Below, one piece after another: positions 1 to 7,698 of a DNA stretch of 64,000 bases. The first letter of the stretch is position 1; each line of letters starts with the position of its first letter. The notes under the pieces were generated by a model that saw only the letters and a program-made list of their open reading frames with translations, ran no database searches and was not told the DNA's origin. This DNA is from UBA974 sp002292405. GTDB taxonomy: Bacteria; Bacteroidota; Bacteroidia; Flavobacteriales_D; Sanyastnellaceae. The position numbers were made by a program, and so were the translations under genes. Location of the stretch: contig CALTBR010000001.1 in NCBI GenBank assembly GCA_943842425.1, positions 124,001 to 188,000 of the forward strand, in the 5' to 3' direction.

Positions 1-756
1 TGTTAGCTTGTTGTCTTTAATGAATGGCTGATTTACAAGCGTTACTTCTTTATACCATTTATTAAGACGTCCAATAGCAATCTTATCCGCCAATTCAGCT
101 GGCTTTCCTTCTTGGATAGCTAAATCTCTTGCGATTTCCTTTTCTTTAGCAATTAGGTCCTCTGGAATTTGTGATTGATCAACTGCAACAGGAGCCATCG
201 CAGCTGCCTGCATAGCAACATCGCGCCCAACTCCAGCATCTACAGATCCACTAAACCCAACTACTGTAGCTAAACGGTTTCCTGGGTGGATATATGAAGC
301 TACAGTTTCTCCCTTGGAGATATTAAATCCCCCAATTTCAATAAGCTCTCCAATTTTTCCAGTTTCGTCGATGATTCTATCTGCAACGGTAATGTCAGAT
401 CCAGGAAATTTCTTCGCAAGAAGCTCATCCTTAGACTCACAGCTATCAGCAATAGCAAGATCTATTAAAGTTTGAGTTAAAGAAATGAAGTCTGCATTCT
501 GTGCAACAAAGTCCGTCTCACAGTTTAATGACATTACAAGGCCTGTTTTTCCGTCTTTGCTAACTCCTGAAAGAATTACTCCGTCACTTGCTTCACGGTC
601 ACTACGCTTAGCAGCAACTTTCTGGCCTTTGAGTCGAAGGATTTCGACAGCTTTTTCGGTATTTCCTTCGGATTCTTCGAGTGCTCTTTTGCAATCCATC
701 ATCCCAGCGCCTGTTTGTATACGTAGCGCTTTTACTTCAGCAGCAGTTATGCTCAT
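1..756 (-). CDS. tsf: Elongation factor Ts, 3' part cut by window edge
   Basis: Reverse-strand reading from an ATG at 756 gives MSITAAEVKALRIQTGAGMM, the usual EF-Ts UBA-like N-terminus, followed by the core with the conserved NCETDFVA motif near residues 78-85. EF-Ts is the guanine-nucleotide exchange factor that recycles EF-Tu in the cytosol. About 252 codons are visible; the C-terminus and stop lie beyond base 1. It follows rpsB by 30 bases on the same strand, the near-universal rpsB-tsf order, and is probably the last gene of the rplM-rpsI-rpsB-tsf transcript. The assignment is secure; only the end is unknown. Confidence 0.96.
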   Translation of the reverse strand, partial: MSITAAEVKALRIQTGAGMMDCKRALEESEGNTEKAVEILRLKGQKVAAKRSDREASDGVILSGVSKDGKTGLVMSLNCETDFVAQNADFISLTQTLIDLAIADSCESKDELLAKKFPGSDITVADRIIDETGKIGELIEIGGFNISKGETVASYIHPGNRLATVVGFSGSVDAGVGRDVAMQAAAMAPVAVDQSQIPEDLIAKEKEIARDLAIQEGKPAELADKIAIGRLNKWYKEVTLVNQPFIKDNKLT

Positions 757-786
757 GATATTATCTGTAAAAAGTGGTGGTGGTAA

Positions 787-1734
787 TTAATCTTTTTTCT
801 CTTCCGCAGCAGGCTCCTTAGCAGCAGGCTCTTCAGTAGCAGGCTTTTTAGCAGCAGACTTTTTAATCGTCGGTCTTTTAGCCCTAGGTTTGGTTGTCTT
901 ATCAGCCTTTTCTTCCTCTTTAGAAGAAGAATCTTCTGATTCAGAAGCCTCCTCTAATTTAGCAGCAGCTTCTAATTTATCAGCCTCCTCTTTCGCTTTG
1001 GCAATTTTCATAGCTTCCGCTTGTGCATCAGCTTCATCTTTTTCTTCTTTACGCTCGTTTAAACCCTCAGCTACAGCTTCAGCAAGTGTACGAGTAATGA
1101 GGTCGATTGACTTTGATGCATCATCGTTAGCTGGAATAACAAAATCAACTGGACGAGGATCGCTGTTTGTATCAACAATAGCAAACACTGGAATATTTAG
1201 CTTCTTTGCCTCAGCTAAAGCGATATGCTCTTTCCTAACATCAACAATGAATATCGCAGTTGGAAGTCTAGTCATATCAGCAATAGATCCTAAAACTTTA
1301 TCTAGCTTCTCTCTTTGACGGCTAACTTGAAGACGTTCACGCTTAGATAGAATAGCAAGCGTACCATCCGCTTCCATCTTATCAATCTGAGTCATCTTAC
1401 GAATAGCCTTACGAATAGTTCCGAAGTTGGTAAGCATACCCCCTGACCAACGCTCAGTGATGTATGGCATGCCTATAGCCTTTGCATGAGTAGAAACGAT
1501 GTGTTGACCTTGTTTCTTTGTAGAAACAAAAAGAATTTTCTTTCCGCTCTTAGCAATTTGTTTCATTGCGGCTGCAGCTTCGTCAATCTTAACGATGCTT
1601 TTATGCAAATCAATAATGTGGATTCCTTTCTTCTCAGTGAAGATGTAAGGCGCCATGTGTGGGTTCCACTTGCGCTTTAGGTGGCCGAAGTGAGATCCGG
1701 CTTCGAGCAATTGCTCAAAATTAGTACGAGCCAT
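787..1734 (-). CDS. rpsB: 30S ribosomal protein S2 with long acidic/basic tail
   Basis: Residues 1-225 are canonical uS2: the start MARTNFEQLLEAGSHFGHLK, then FIVDVRKEHIAL and PVFAIVDTNSDP. S2 sits on the back of the small subunit between head and body. At 315 residues it is about 60-80 longer than the family norm of 230-260; the extra part, from about residue 226, is low-complexity, rich in E/K/A, and ends in repeated PA-E/K-E units. Such tails occur in Bacteroidota S2 proteins; function unknown. It lies 121 bases after rpsI, so it may also have its own promoter, although I could not see a perfect one. Confidence 0.97.
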   Translation of the reverse strand: MARTNFEQLLEAGSHFGHLKRKWNPHMAPYIFTEKKGIHIIDLHKSIVKIDEAAAAMKQIAKSGKKILFVSTKKQGQHIVSTHAKAIGMPYITERWSGGMLTNFGTIRKAIRKMTQIDKMEADGTLAILSKRERLQVSRQREKLDKVLGSIADMTRLPTAIFIVDVRKEHIALAEAKKLNIPVFAIVDTNSDPRPVDFVIPANDDASKSIDLITRTLAEAVAEGLNERKEEKDEADAQAEAMKIAKAKEEADKLEAAAKLEEASESEDSSSKEEEKADKTTKPRAKRPTIKKSAAKKPATEEPAAKEPAAEEKKD

Positions 1735-1855
1735 GTTGTTAGTTTACTTTCCTAGTTTAAAGCAATCCCATAGTAGCCACTTAATTGTGTGAGTCTTTGG
1801 AATTTGGATTCTAAACAAATTATTAAAAAAATGAAGAGGTGTCAGGCGGCAGCCA

Positions 1856-2242
1856 TTAACGCTTCGAGAATTGTTCTTTCTTACGAGCTTTCTTCTGTCC
1901 GAATTTCTTACGCTCAACCATACGTGGATCACGAGTTGTAAGACCTTCAGCTTTAAGAGTTGATTTATTTTCAGGATCTATTTCTATAAGAGCCTTAGAA
2001 ATTGCTAAACGTATCGCTTCTGCTTGACCGGTAATACCTCCACCAGCAACGTTTACTTTAATATTGTATTTACCTGCTGTTTCAGTTAGCTCGAAAGGCT
2101 GGTTAATCTTGTATTGGAGAGTCCCTGTAGGGAAGTAGTCTTTATAGTCACGCTTGTTGATCGTGAATTTCCCCTTCCCTTCTGAAAGGTAAAGGCGAGC
2201 TACTGCGTCTTTACGACGGCCTGATGTGTTAATTACGTCCAT
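1856..2242 (-). CDS. rpsI: 30S ribosomal protein S9
   Basis: This 128-residue protein starts MDVINTSGRRKDAVARLYL and ends KKARKKEQFSKR, the conserved basic C-terminal tail of uS9 that reaches toward P-site tRNA and ends in the invariant S-K-R. The central GGGITGQAEAIRLAISKAL segment matches the family core. Length is normal. It is placed 8 bases after rplM, the conserved rplM-rpsI pair. Translation starts at the ATG at 2242. Confidence 0.97.
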   Translation of the reverse strand: MDVINTSGRRKDAVARLYLSEGKGKFTINKRDYKDYFPTGTLQYKINQPFELTETAGKYNIKVNVAGGGITGQAEAIRLAISKALIEIDPENKSTLKAEGLTTRDPRMVERKKFGQKKARKKEQFSKR

Positions 2243-2250
2243 GCTTCAGA

Positions 2251-2700
2251 TTAGTGATTGAAAGTGATTGTCTTCGGCTCTTGAGCTTCATGCTTGTGGC
2301 TAGGCCCAACATAAACGTGCAAGTTGCGAAAAAGTGCACGACCTAATGTATTCTTAGGTAGCATGCCTCTTACAGCTTCTTCAACCATTGAAAACGGCTT
2401 TCGAGCCATAACTTCAGCAGCTGTACGCGTACGTTGACCACCAGGGTAACCGGTGTAACGCATATAAATCTTCTGATCCCACTTCTTTCCAGTAAGCTTA
2501 ATCTTCTCAGCGTTTATGACAACTACGTAATCTCCGCAATCTGCGTGAGGTGTAAAATTAGGCTTGTGCTTGCCTCGTATAAGTTTTGCAACTTCTGAAG
2601 CAATTCTTCCTAGAGTCTGCCCTTCAGCATCTACTAGCAGCCATTTTTTATCGGCATTCTCCTTATTAGCGGAGATTGTTTTGTAACTTAAAGTATCCAC
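2251..2700 (-). CDS. rplM: 50S ribosomal protein L13 (GTG start)
   Basis: The protein reads VDTLSYKTISANKENADKKW at its start, then the uL13 core GQTLGRIASEVAKLIRGKHK and the motif MVEEAVRGMLPKNTLGR. I place the start at the GTG at 2700-2698 because the family begins (M/V)DTLSYKT in Bacteroidota. The in-frame ATG 60 bases further upstream (2760) would lie inside the promoter at 2745-2773. This gives 149 residues, normal for L13. First gene of the ribosomal operon running toward tsf. L13 is an early-assembly 50S protein and in some bacteria an autoregulator. Confidence 0.95.
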   Translation of the reverse strand: MDTLSYKTISANKENADKKWLLVDAEGQTLGRIASEVAKLIRGKHKPNFTPHADCGDYVVVINAEKIKLTGKKWDQKIYMRYTGYPGGQRTRTAAEVMARKPFSMVEEAVRGMLPKNTLGRALFRNLHVYVGPSHKHEAQEPKTITFNH

Positions 2701-2744
2701 AGCGAATGTCTTACGTGTTCGATTTTCCCCAAAATTTAGGGGTG

Positions 2745-2773
2745 CAAAGATAGTTAACAATGTGGATAACCAA
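2745..2773 (-). promoter_or_regulatory. Bacteroidota-type promoter of rplM operon
   Basis: On the minus strand TTG (2773-2771) is followed by 18 bases and TATCTTTG (2752-2745), a full match to the Bacteroidota -7 consensus TAnnTTTG with a -33 TTG. Initiation would fall about 2737-2741, giving a leader of about 40 bases before the GTG of rplM. Confidence 0.75.
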
Positions 2774-2793
2774 GCCTTTTAGGTGGACAAAAA

Positions 2794-3471
2794 TTACTTT
2801 TTCCCATTATTACGCTTCAATTCTAAATCGTAACTGCAAATAAACACGTGCTGAGTCCATGGGTCCGGAGTGTTTATTTGTTGTTCTATTTGGTAACCAA
2901 AAGAAACCCAACGACGTTTGGACACTTTGTGCTTAGCCATAAATCTGTATCTAAAATCGCTCTGATAAAACCCTTCCTGAGATGGTTTGAAGAACAATTC
3001 AGAATATATGGCCAATCGTAATTTTTTTGAAACCTTATAATACAGGGCAGGACTTAGTCGAAAAGTTTGGTTATAATCGGATTTTAGTTGGTATCGAAAT
3101 CGTAGTGAGGCGGAAAGATTTGAGATGAGAGGGCGTTTATATTTTGCAGATATGGTAATACGGCGTAGCGGCTCTAAAGCATACTCGTCAGTTCGGGACA
3201 CGCCGAGTCGGAGTTCTGAGGAGAGCTTCCAGTAAGGAGAGAACTCTCTTGAAAGGGTGAAATTCGTAAAGGCTGATCCGAGGCGGGAGGCGTCGTAATC
3301 TAAACGGGTTTGGGCTTCTGAGGTGAATTCTAAATTATTAGAAATGTTCTTAGAAATAGAAATGCTAGACCAAATCCCGTAATCTGTCCACTGTCCAAAA
3401 ATCGATGTAGAGGAGAAGAGGATTGAGAGGAAAACAATCGCAAGCCTGCCCATACTTTTAATACTCGTCAT
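2794..3471 (-). CDS. DUF2490-type outer-membrane beta-barrel protein
   Basis: A 225-residue protein with a signal peptide (hydrophobic LAIVFLSILFSS, cleavage near SIFG-Q) followed by alternating aromatic/polar beta-strand segments typical of a small porin-like barrel. The start WTDYGIWSSISISKNISNN and the many R/Y-rich strands match the DUF2490 family of Bacteroidota and Proteobacteria. Function is unknown in the family; an outer-membrane location is inferred. It overlaps the lipoprotein gene upstream by 14 bases, so they are co-translated; a second ATG at 3453 (MGRLAIVF) would remove the overlap and gives a better signal peptide. Confidence 0.75.
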   Translation of the reverse strand: MTSIKSMGRLAIVFLSILFSSTSIFGQWTDYGIWSSISISKNISNNLEFTSEAQTRLDYDASRLGSAFTNFTLSREFSPYWKLSSELRLGVSRTDEYALEPLRRITISAKYKRPLISNLSASLRFRYQLKSDYNQTFRLSPALYYKVSKKLRLAIYSELFFKPSQEGFYQSDFRYRFMAKHKVSKRRWVSFGYQIEQQINTPDPWTQHVFICSYDLELKRNNGKK

Positions 3472-3874
3472 ATATTAAGAATGGTGCCGAGGTTACTACA
3501 TCGTCTCTATCTTCAATCTCAACTTCAAAATAAAATGCTATCTTAGGGAGGGGACTTGCTGTTGATGTAGTGTCCTCTGAGTACACATATAGTGTGTAAT
3601 TTCCCGTTCTAAGCCAGTTAAAAGCAAATTCGCCATCAGGGTTTGTATCAATTTTATCATCCGGACTTGTGTGATTGCCATAAATGATGTGGACCTCTAC
3701 ATCTGATGCAGGAATGGTGTCAACGGTGGAGGCGGGATTGTTTATTTGGACTCTGCGAATGAGACTAATGGAGCCCTCGATAGAAGCGCTTCCCCCCTCG
3801 CCGGGAGTTTTAACGCAAGAAAGAAGAGTAATGGCAATAAAAATTAAAGTCGTGAGATAATGCATCGTTTTCAT
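3458..3874 (-). CDS. Small lipoprotein with carboxypeptidase-regulatory-like fold
   Basis: The 138-residue product begins with a lipoprotein signal (MKTMHYLTTLIFIAITLLSC, lipobox LLSC with Cys20). The rest resembles a single prealbumin/carboxypeptidase-regulatory-like beta domain: IEGSISLIRR near residue 32, then DVEVHIIYG, NPDGEFAFNWLRTGNYTLYV. That pattern (a modification, a stated datum, then 'G-x-Y-x-L') is common in Bacteroidota surface proteins. No function can be assigned. It precedes and overlaps the DUF2490 barrel gene, and an outer-membrane lipoprotein/barrel pairing is plausible but inferred. Confidence 0.6.
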   Translation of the reverse strand: MKTMHYLTTLIFIAITLLSCVKTPGEGGSASIEGSISLIRRVQINNPASTVDTIPASDVEVHIIYGNHTSPDDKIDTNPDGEFAFNWLRTGNYTLYVYSEDTTSTASPLPKIAFYFEVEIEDRDDVVTSAPFLIYDEY

Positions 3875-3914
3875 AGGTGCTAAATTACAATCAAATCGTA
3901 ACTTGCTCTCGCTT

Positions 3915-4529
3915 ATGCATAATATTGATTCAATCCACGATGTAACGACGCTTCCTTTAGGAGAGGGAAGGCTAGAAGTCGTTTGCGGCCCTATGTTTTC
4001 TGGTAAAACAGAAGAGTTGTTAAGAAGGGTAAGACGAGCGGTGATTGCTCATCAACCAACTCTGATAATTAAACCTGCTACTGATACGCGTTACGCAATA
4101 GACGAAGTTGTGTCACATGATAAGAATGCGATGCCTTCTAAGGTTGTGAAAAAAAGTAGAGATATCTTAACTTCACTTGAGGTAGATGGTAGAATGGCGT
4201 TAGTTGTAGCAATTGATGAGGCTCAATTTTTTGATGATGATTTGCCTGATGTGTGTAATGAACTTGCAAATCGAGGGTTGAGGGTTATTGTTGCTGGACT
4301 AGACTTGGATTTTACAGGAAAGCCCTTTGGATGCATGCCACAGCTACTAGCTTTAGCAGAAGAGGTTACTAAGCTTCATGCTGTTTGTACGGAAACAGGG
4401 CGTGCTGCACATTTTTCACATAGAATTGCCGGTGGAGATAACACCGTTGAACTCGGGGAAAAAGACCGATATGTCCCGCTTGCTAGACATGCCTTTGTTG
4501 TATTCCGTAAAAAAGAAAACTCGAAGTAA
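3915..4529 (+). CDS. tdk: Thymidine kinase, type II
   Basis: Phosphorylates thymidine to dTMP in the salvage pathway. Visible motifs are the P-loop GPMFSGKTEEL (residues 25-35 from the ATG at 3915), the DEAQFF Walker-B-like motif and the VAGLDLDFTGKPFG lid/substrate segment. The ATG at 3915 is preferred to an in-frame TTG at 3903. The structural zinc site is reduced: only one Cys remains in CTETGRAAHFSHR and none in the C-terminal partner RYVPLARHAF, whereas most type II enzymes have four. From memory this loss is usual for Bacteroidota enzymes. alr follows after 3 bases. Confidence 0.93.
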   Translation: MHNIDSIHDVTTLPLGEGRLEVVCGPMFSGKTEELLRRVRRAVIAHQPTLIIKPATDTRYAIDEVVSHDKNAMPSKVVKKSRDILTSLEVDGRMALVVAIDEAQFFDDDLPDVCNELANRGLRVIVAGLDLDFTGKPFGCMPQLLALAEEVTKLHAVCTETGRAAHFSHRIAGGDNTVELGEKDRYVPLARHAFVVFRKKENSK

Positions 4530-4532
4530 TTA

Positions 4533-5621
4533 ATGTCTGAAAATACACCTGTTACTACCCTAGAGATTGACCTGGGATGTGTTGCACGAAATCTAAATCG
4601 AGTTCGCGAACAAATGAATGGCAAGGGTGTAATTTGTGTGATAAAGGCATTTGGATATGGTACCGATGATATCGCTCTTGCAAAACTTTTACAAAAGCAT
4701 GGTGTTGAATATTTAGCCGTTTCTTATGCTGATGAGGGCGTACGATTAAGAGAAGCGGGGGTGACGTCTCGAATTCTGATCCTCAATCCAGACAACAGCA
4801 CTTTTGATGATTTAGTGGAAAACAATTTAGAGCCAACCTTATTGTCTATAAAGCATTTGGAGGCTTATGTTGTTTGGGCTGAGAAGAAAGGGTTGGAAGG
4901 TTCACCTGTTCACATAAATATCAACACGGGGATGAACCGCTTGGGGTTTGAGGTGAGTGATCTCTTGGAAATTGAACGAATTATTGTTGAGTCTGATTTA
5001 AACGTAGCTACAGTTTATTCTCATTTAGCGGGATCTAATGATCACTGTTTTGACGGAAAAACACTTAAACAGTTAGAACTTTTCGATACGGTTTGTTCAA
5101 AATTTTCATTCCCATTTAAGAAACATATATTAAATTCTTCGGGAGTAGCGAGGTTTCCAGATCACAAATCTGATTATGTGAGGGTAGGTATTTGCTTATT
5201 AGGCATAGATGAATCAAGAGAAGAATGGGGGTTAGAACCAGCTGTTAGTTTTAAGACTCTCGTTACTCAAGTAAGGCGTTTATCCGCTGGTGAGGGGTTG
5301 AGTTATGGTTTTACAGGTGCTGAGTCAAGTGATAGAGATATTGCCTGGCTTCCTGTTGGTTATGCCGATGGATATCCCAGGTACCTTGGAAATGGAATTG
5401 GATCTGTTTTTATTAAAGGTGTTTATGCTAAATCAGTGGGGCGAGTGTGCATGGGCCTAGTTGCTATAGACGTGACAGGATTAGATGTTGTAGTAGGGGA
5501 AGAGGTGGAGTTATTCGGCAGAAATCTTTGTGTTATGGAGCTTGCTAAGAAAGCTGAAACAATTTCATACGAGTTGTTATCAAGGGTTCATGGGCGAGTG
5601 GCTAGAACTACTACAGGTTGA
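4533..5621 (+). CDS. alr: Alanine racemase
   Basis: PLP enzyme interconverting L- and D-alanine for peptidoglycan. The PLP lysine is Lys38 in VIKAFGYGT; the second catalytic residue is the Tyr in GEGLSYGFTG near residue 260; the motif GRVCMGLVAIDVTG is present, with Gly where most enzymes have Asp after Met. The VIKAF(G/S)YG form, rather than VVKANAYG, is the type found in Bacteroidota, where this domain is often fused to MurF; here it is a free 362-residue protein. It starts 3 bases after tdk and is followed by a strong hairpin. Confidence 0.94.
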   Translation: MSENTPVTTLEIDLGCVARNLNRVREQMNGKGVICVIKAFGYGTDDIALAKLLQKHGVEYLAVSYADEGVRLREAGVTSRILILNPDNSTFDDLVENNLEPTLLSIKHLEAYVVWAEKKGLEGSPVHININTGMNRLGFEVSDLLEIERIIVESDLNVATVYSHLAGSNDHCFDGKTLKQLELFDTVCSKFSFPFKKHILNSSGVARFPDHKSDYVRVGICLLGIDESREEWGLEPAVSFKTLVTQVRRLSAGEGLSYGFTGAESSDRDIAWLPVGYADGYPRYLGNGIGSVFIKGVYAKSVGRVCMGLVAIDVTGLDVVVGEEVELFGRNLCVMELAKKAETISYELLSRVHGRVARTTTG

Positions 5622-5637
5622 GTATAAAAAAAAACAA

Positions 5638-5664
5638 AAGCGCCGTTCGATATGAATGGCGCTT
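5638..5664. terminator. Bidirectional intrinsic terminator between alr and glpD
   Basis: An 11-bp stem (5638-5648 with 5654-5664, one G-T pair) closes a 5-base loop GATAT. A T-rich tract follows on the plus strand and an A-run (5625-5637) precedes it, which serves as a T-run for minus-strand transcripts. The hairpin ends alr and probably also the convergent glpD operon. The remaining bases to 5836 show no gene or clear signal. Confidence 0.8.
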
Positions 5665-5836
5665 CTGCCTTTTCATTGTTCTTTTATTTAATGTCGAAAT
5701 CACGCAACATTATCATTACAATCAATCTCTAAACGTTGTTATAATTATAAAGGTTGTTCGGGCAAATGTTAAAATTTGCATTTAGATCCATTTTACTGTT
5801 TTAATAGCTGTTTACACCTGTATCCCTAACAGCGAT

Positions 5837-7012
5837 CTAATTAGGTGTCAAAGGCAGCTTGCTGGTTTCTGCTTTTCGTTTTCTAGGAGGTAGGGCAGAC
5901 GAAAATTTCGCCACAAATTTTTCAGCTGTTACCCTATATACTGTTAATTTTCCTCCATAAATTGTAGCAATCCTTGGAGCGGTTTTTTTATCGACGTGAA
6001 ATGTCGTCTCGCGTGGACGTGAAAATGGTTTACCGGAAGCCTTTGGAAGTACGCGTATACCCGCAAATGATTCAACGATTTTTTCTCTCGTTAGATCTTT
6101 AAATTTAGGAAAGTAACTCGAAACTACGTCGCAGAGGTAGGTTTCCTCCTCTGGTAGCGGGACGACTTCTGAAGGGTTGCCGCTGAAAACTGTTTCAGTA
6201 GTTCCTATCATCATTTTTCCTTTCCATGGCATTACAAAGACGGCACGCTGATCTTGTGGGGCTTCAACATAATACATTCCACTAGGTGCGGATTCGTTTA
6301 ATACGATATGGGCGCCCGATACTAGATCGAATTCTCGCTTTTCTGGAGTTGGCTTTACTTTTTCGAGGATTGCATTCGCCCAAGGACCTGCTGTATTGAC
6401 CAGTAGTCGGGCTTTACAGCTGTGAATTGTGCCGTTTACAGAATACTTAATCTCGTTTACGTCTTCCCCTGGGATAGCTGAAATAAACTCAGCAGGCATT
6501 TTAATTTGCGCTCCTAGAGACTTCGCTGATTGAATCACCGCTCTAGTTAGTGCAGCGTCATCTGTAGCTCCGTCATTGTATTTGTAAACTGCTTGAAGGT
6601 TGTCAAGGGAAATACCATCTAGGTTTTTCCACTGTACTTCTGGTACTTTTTCAAACCGCGCGTCGCGTTTAAACTTTCCTAAAGTAGCATATATGGAGAG
6701 TCCCGCTCTAATCTCCCATGGTCTGCGTGTTGTATGCTTGTAAATCGGAATAAAAAACGATTCAAGGCGAACAAGCTCTGGGGCCAGTTTTAATAGAAGA
6801 GATCGCTCAGATAGGCACTCAAAAACCAGTTTAATTTGTCCGGACTCAAGGTATCTAAGCCCACCATGAATAAGCTTACTCGACTTACTCGATGTGCCAT
6901 GTGCTATGGCAGTTTTCTCTAAAATAAGGACGGAATATCCAGCGGCAGCCGCTGCCTGTGCAACTCCTGCCCCGTGAATTCCACCGCCAACAATTACCAT
7001 ATCGTATATCAT
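5837..7012 (-). CDS. glpD: FAD-dependent glycerol-3-phosphate dehydrogenase, short form
   Basis: Oxidises sn-glycerol-3-phosphate to dihydroxyacetone phosphate and feeds electrons to quinones. The FAD dinucleotide motif VIVGGGIHGAGVAQ is at residues 7-20; then GTSSKSSKLIHGGLRYLE, the GlpD flavin/phosphate signature, NTAGPWA, and GTTET with the final IATIYGGKLTVYR. At 391 residues it ends just after the FAD/substrate core; the C-terminal helical domain of E. coli-type GlpD (about 500 residues) is absent. The gene overlaps the glycerophosphodiesterase by ATGA, so the two probably act in sequence on glycerophosphodiesters. Confidence 0.9.
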   Translation of the reverse strand: MIYDMVIVGGGIHGAGVAQAAAAAGYSVLILEKTAIAHGTSSKSSKLIHGGLRYLESGQIKLVFECLSERSLLLKLAPELVRLESFFIPIYKHTTRRPWEIRAGLSIYATLGKFKRDARFEKVPEVQWKNLDGISLDNLQAVYKYNDGATDDAALTRAVIQSAKSLGAQIKMPAEFISAIPGEDVNEIKYSVNGTIHSCKARLLVNTAGPWANAILEKVKPTPEKREFDLVSGAHIVLNESAPSGMYYVEAPQDQRAVFVMPWKGKMMIGTTETVFSGNPSEVVPLPEEETYLCDVVSSYFPKFKDLTREKIVESFAGIRVLPKASGKPFSRPRETTFHVDKKTAPRIATIYGGKLTVYRVTAEKFVAKFSSALPPRKRKAETSKLPLTPN

Positions 7013-7698
7013 GACAGCATCTTTTCTACCTCCTTAGATTCAATAATTTTCACTCCTCTAGCGATTAATCTAGCGGCTACTTCGAGAGAGGTAACTTCAT
7101 AAATAACCCACTTCCAAGAACCTCCCCAGAGTTTTGACCCATCGTCAGGAAGAATTTCCTTGTCGCCGAAAAGGTAATCTGGTGAAAGCTCTTGTGAGAC
7201 CTTCGCTCCCACTTCGTCAAAACTTAAAACTACCCAACCTGTCTCCATGAAGCCATACTCCTGAGCAACTTTTACTGCGTCGGGGTTAAAGCTGATAAAT
7301 ACGCATTGGTTAAGGGCAGGGTCGCAGGATTCTCGAAGCGTTTTCACACATACTTCGAGTCCGTGTACGTCGATGGATTCCTGTTTTAATTCCACAAATG
7401 CCTTCACTCCTGGGTTTGATTTAAGCCAAACCATAACCTCTTCAACCTCACTAATTTGCTTAAGTTCTATCTTGCCTTGGAGTTCTCTTTGGGTGATTTC
7501 AAATACACTTAGATCTAATCCCATGGTGCGTTTGAAATTGTCATCGTGGAGCATGATGGGGGTGAGATCCTTTGTGAATTGGACGTCAAACTCAACCATT
7601 GTTGCCCCAGCCTTGATGGCTTCACTTAATGCCTCGAGGGTGTTTTCTAGATATTTAGCAGCGTACCCTCTATGTGCGACAACCTCTACAGCGTTCAC
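7009..7698 (-). CDS. Glycerophosphodiester phosphodiesterase
   Basis: A 229-residue GDPD-family TIM-barrel protein: AHRGY (residues 8-12), ENTLEA, EFDVQFTKD and LHDD contain the His/Arg, Glu and metal ligands (H9, R10, E36, D38, H51) expected of the family. It hydrolyses glycerophosphodiesters to glycerol-3-phosphate and an alcohol. No signal peptide, so it is cytosolic (UgpQ-like). It overlaps hutU upstream and glpD downstream by ATGA, and its product is the glpD substrate, giving a short lipid-glycerol recycling route. Confidence 0.93.
   Translation of the reverse strand: MNAVEVVAHRGYAAKYLENTLEALSEAIKAGATMVEFDVQFTKDLTPIMLHDDNFKRTMGLDLSVFEITQRELQGKIELKQISEVEEVMVWLKSNPGVKAFVELKQESIDVHGLEVCVKTLRESCDPALNQCVFISFNPDAVKVAQEYGFMETGWVVLSFDEVGAKVSQELSPDYLFGDKEILPDDGSKLWGGSWKWVIYEVTSLEVAARLIARGVKIIESKEVEKMLS

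Noticed and set aside
485..790. Plus-strand open frame of 101 codons opposite tsf
   Set aside because: It is antisense to the clearly coding EF-Ts and has no family resemblance; shadow frame.
787..1050. DNA tandem repeat in the rpsB tail
   Set aside because: The amino-acid repeats use varied codons and are not exact DNA repeats.
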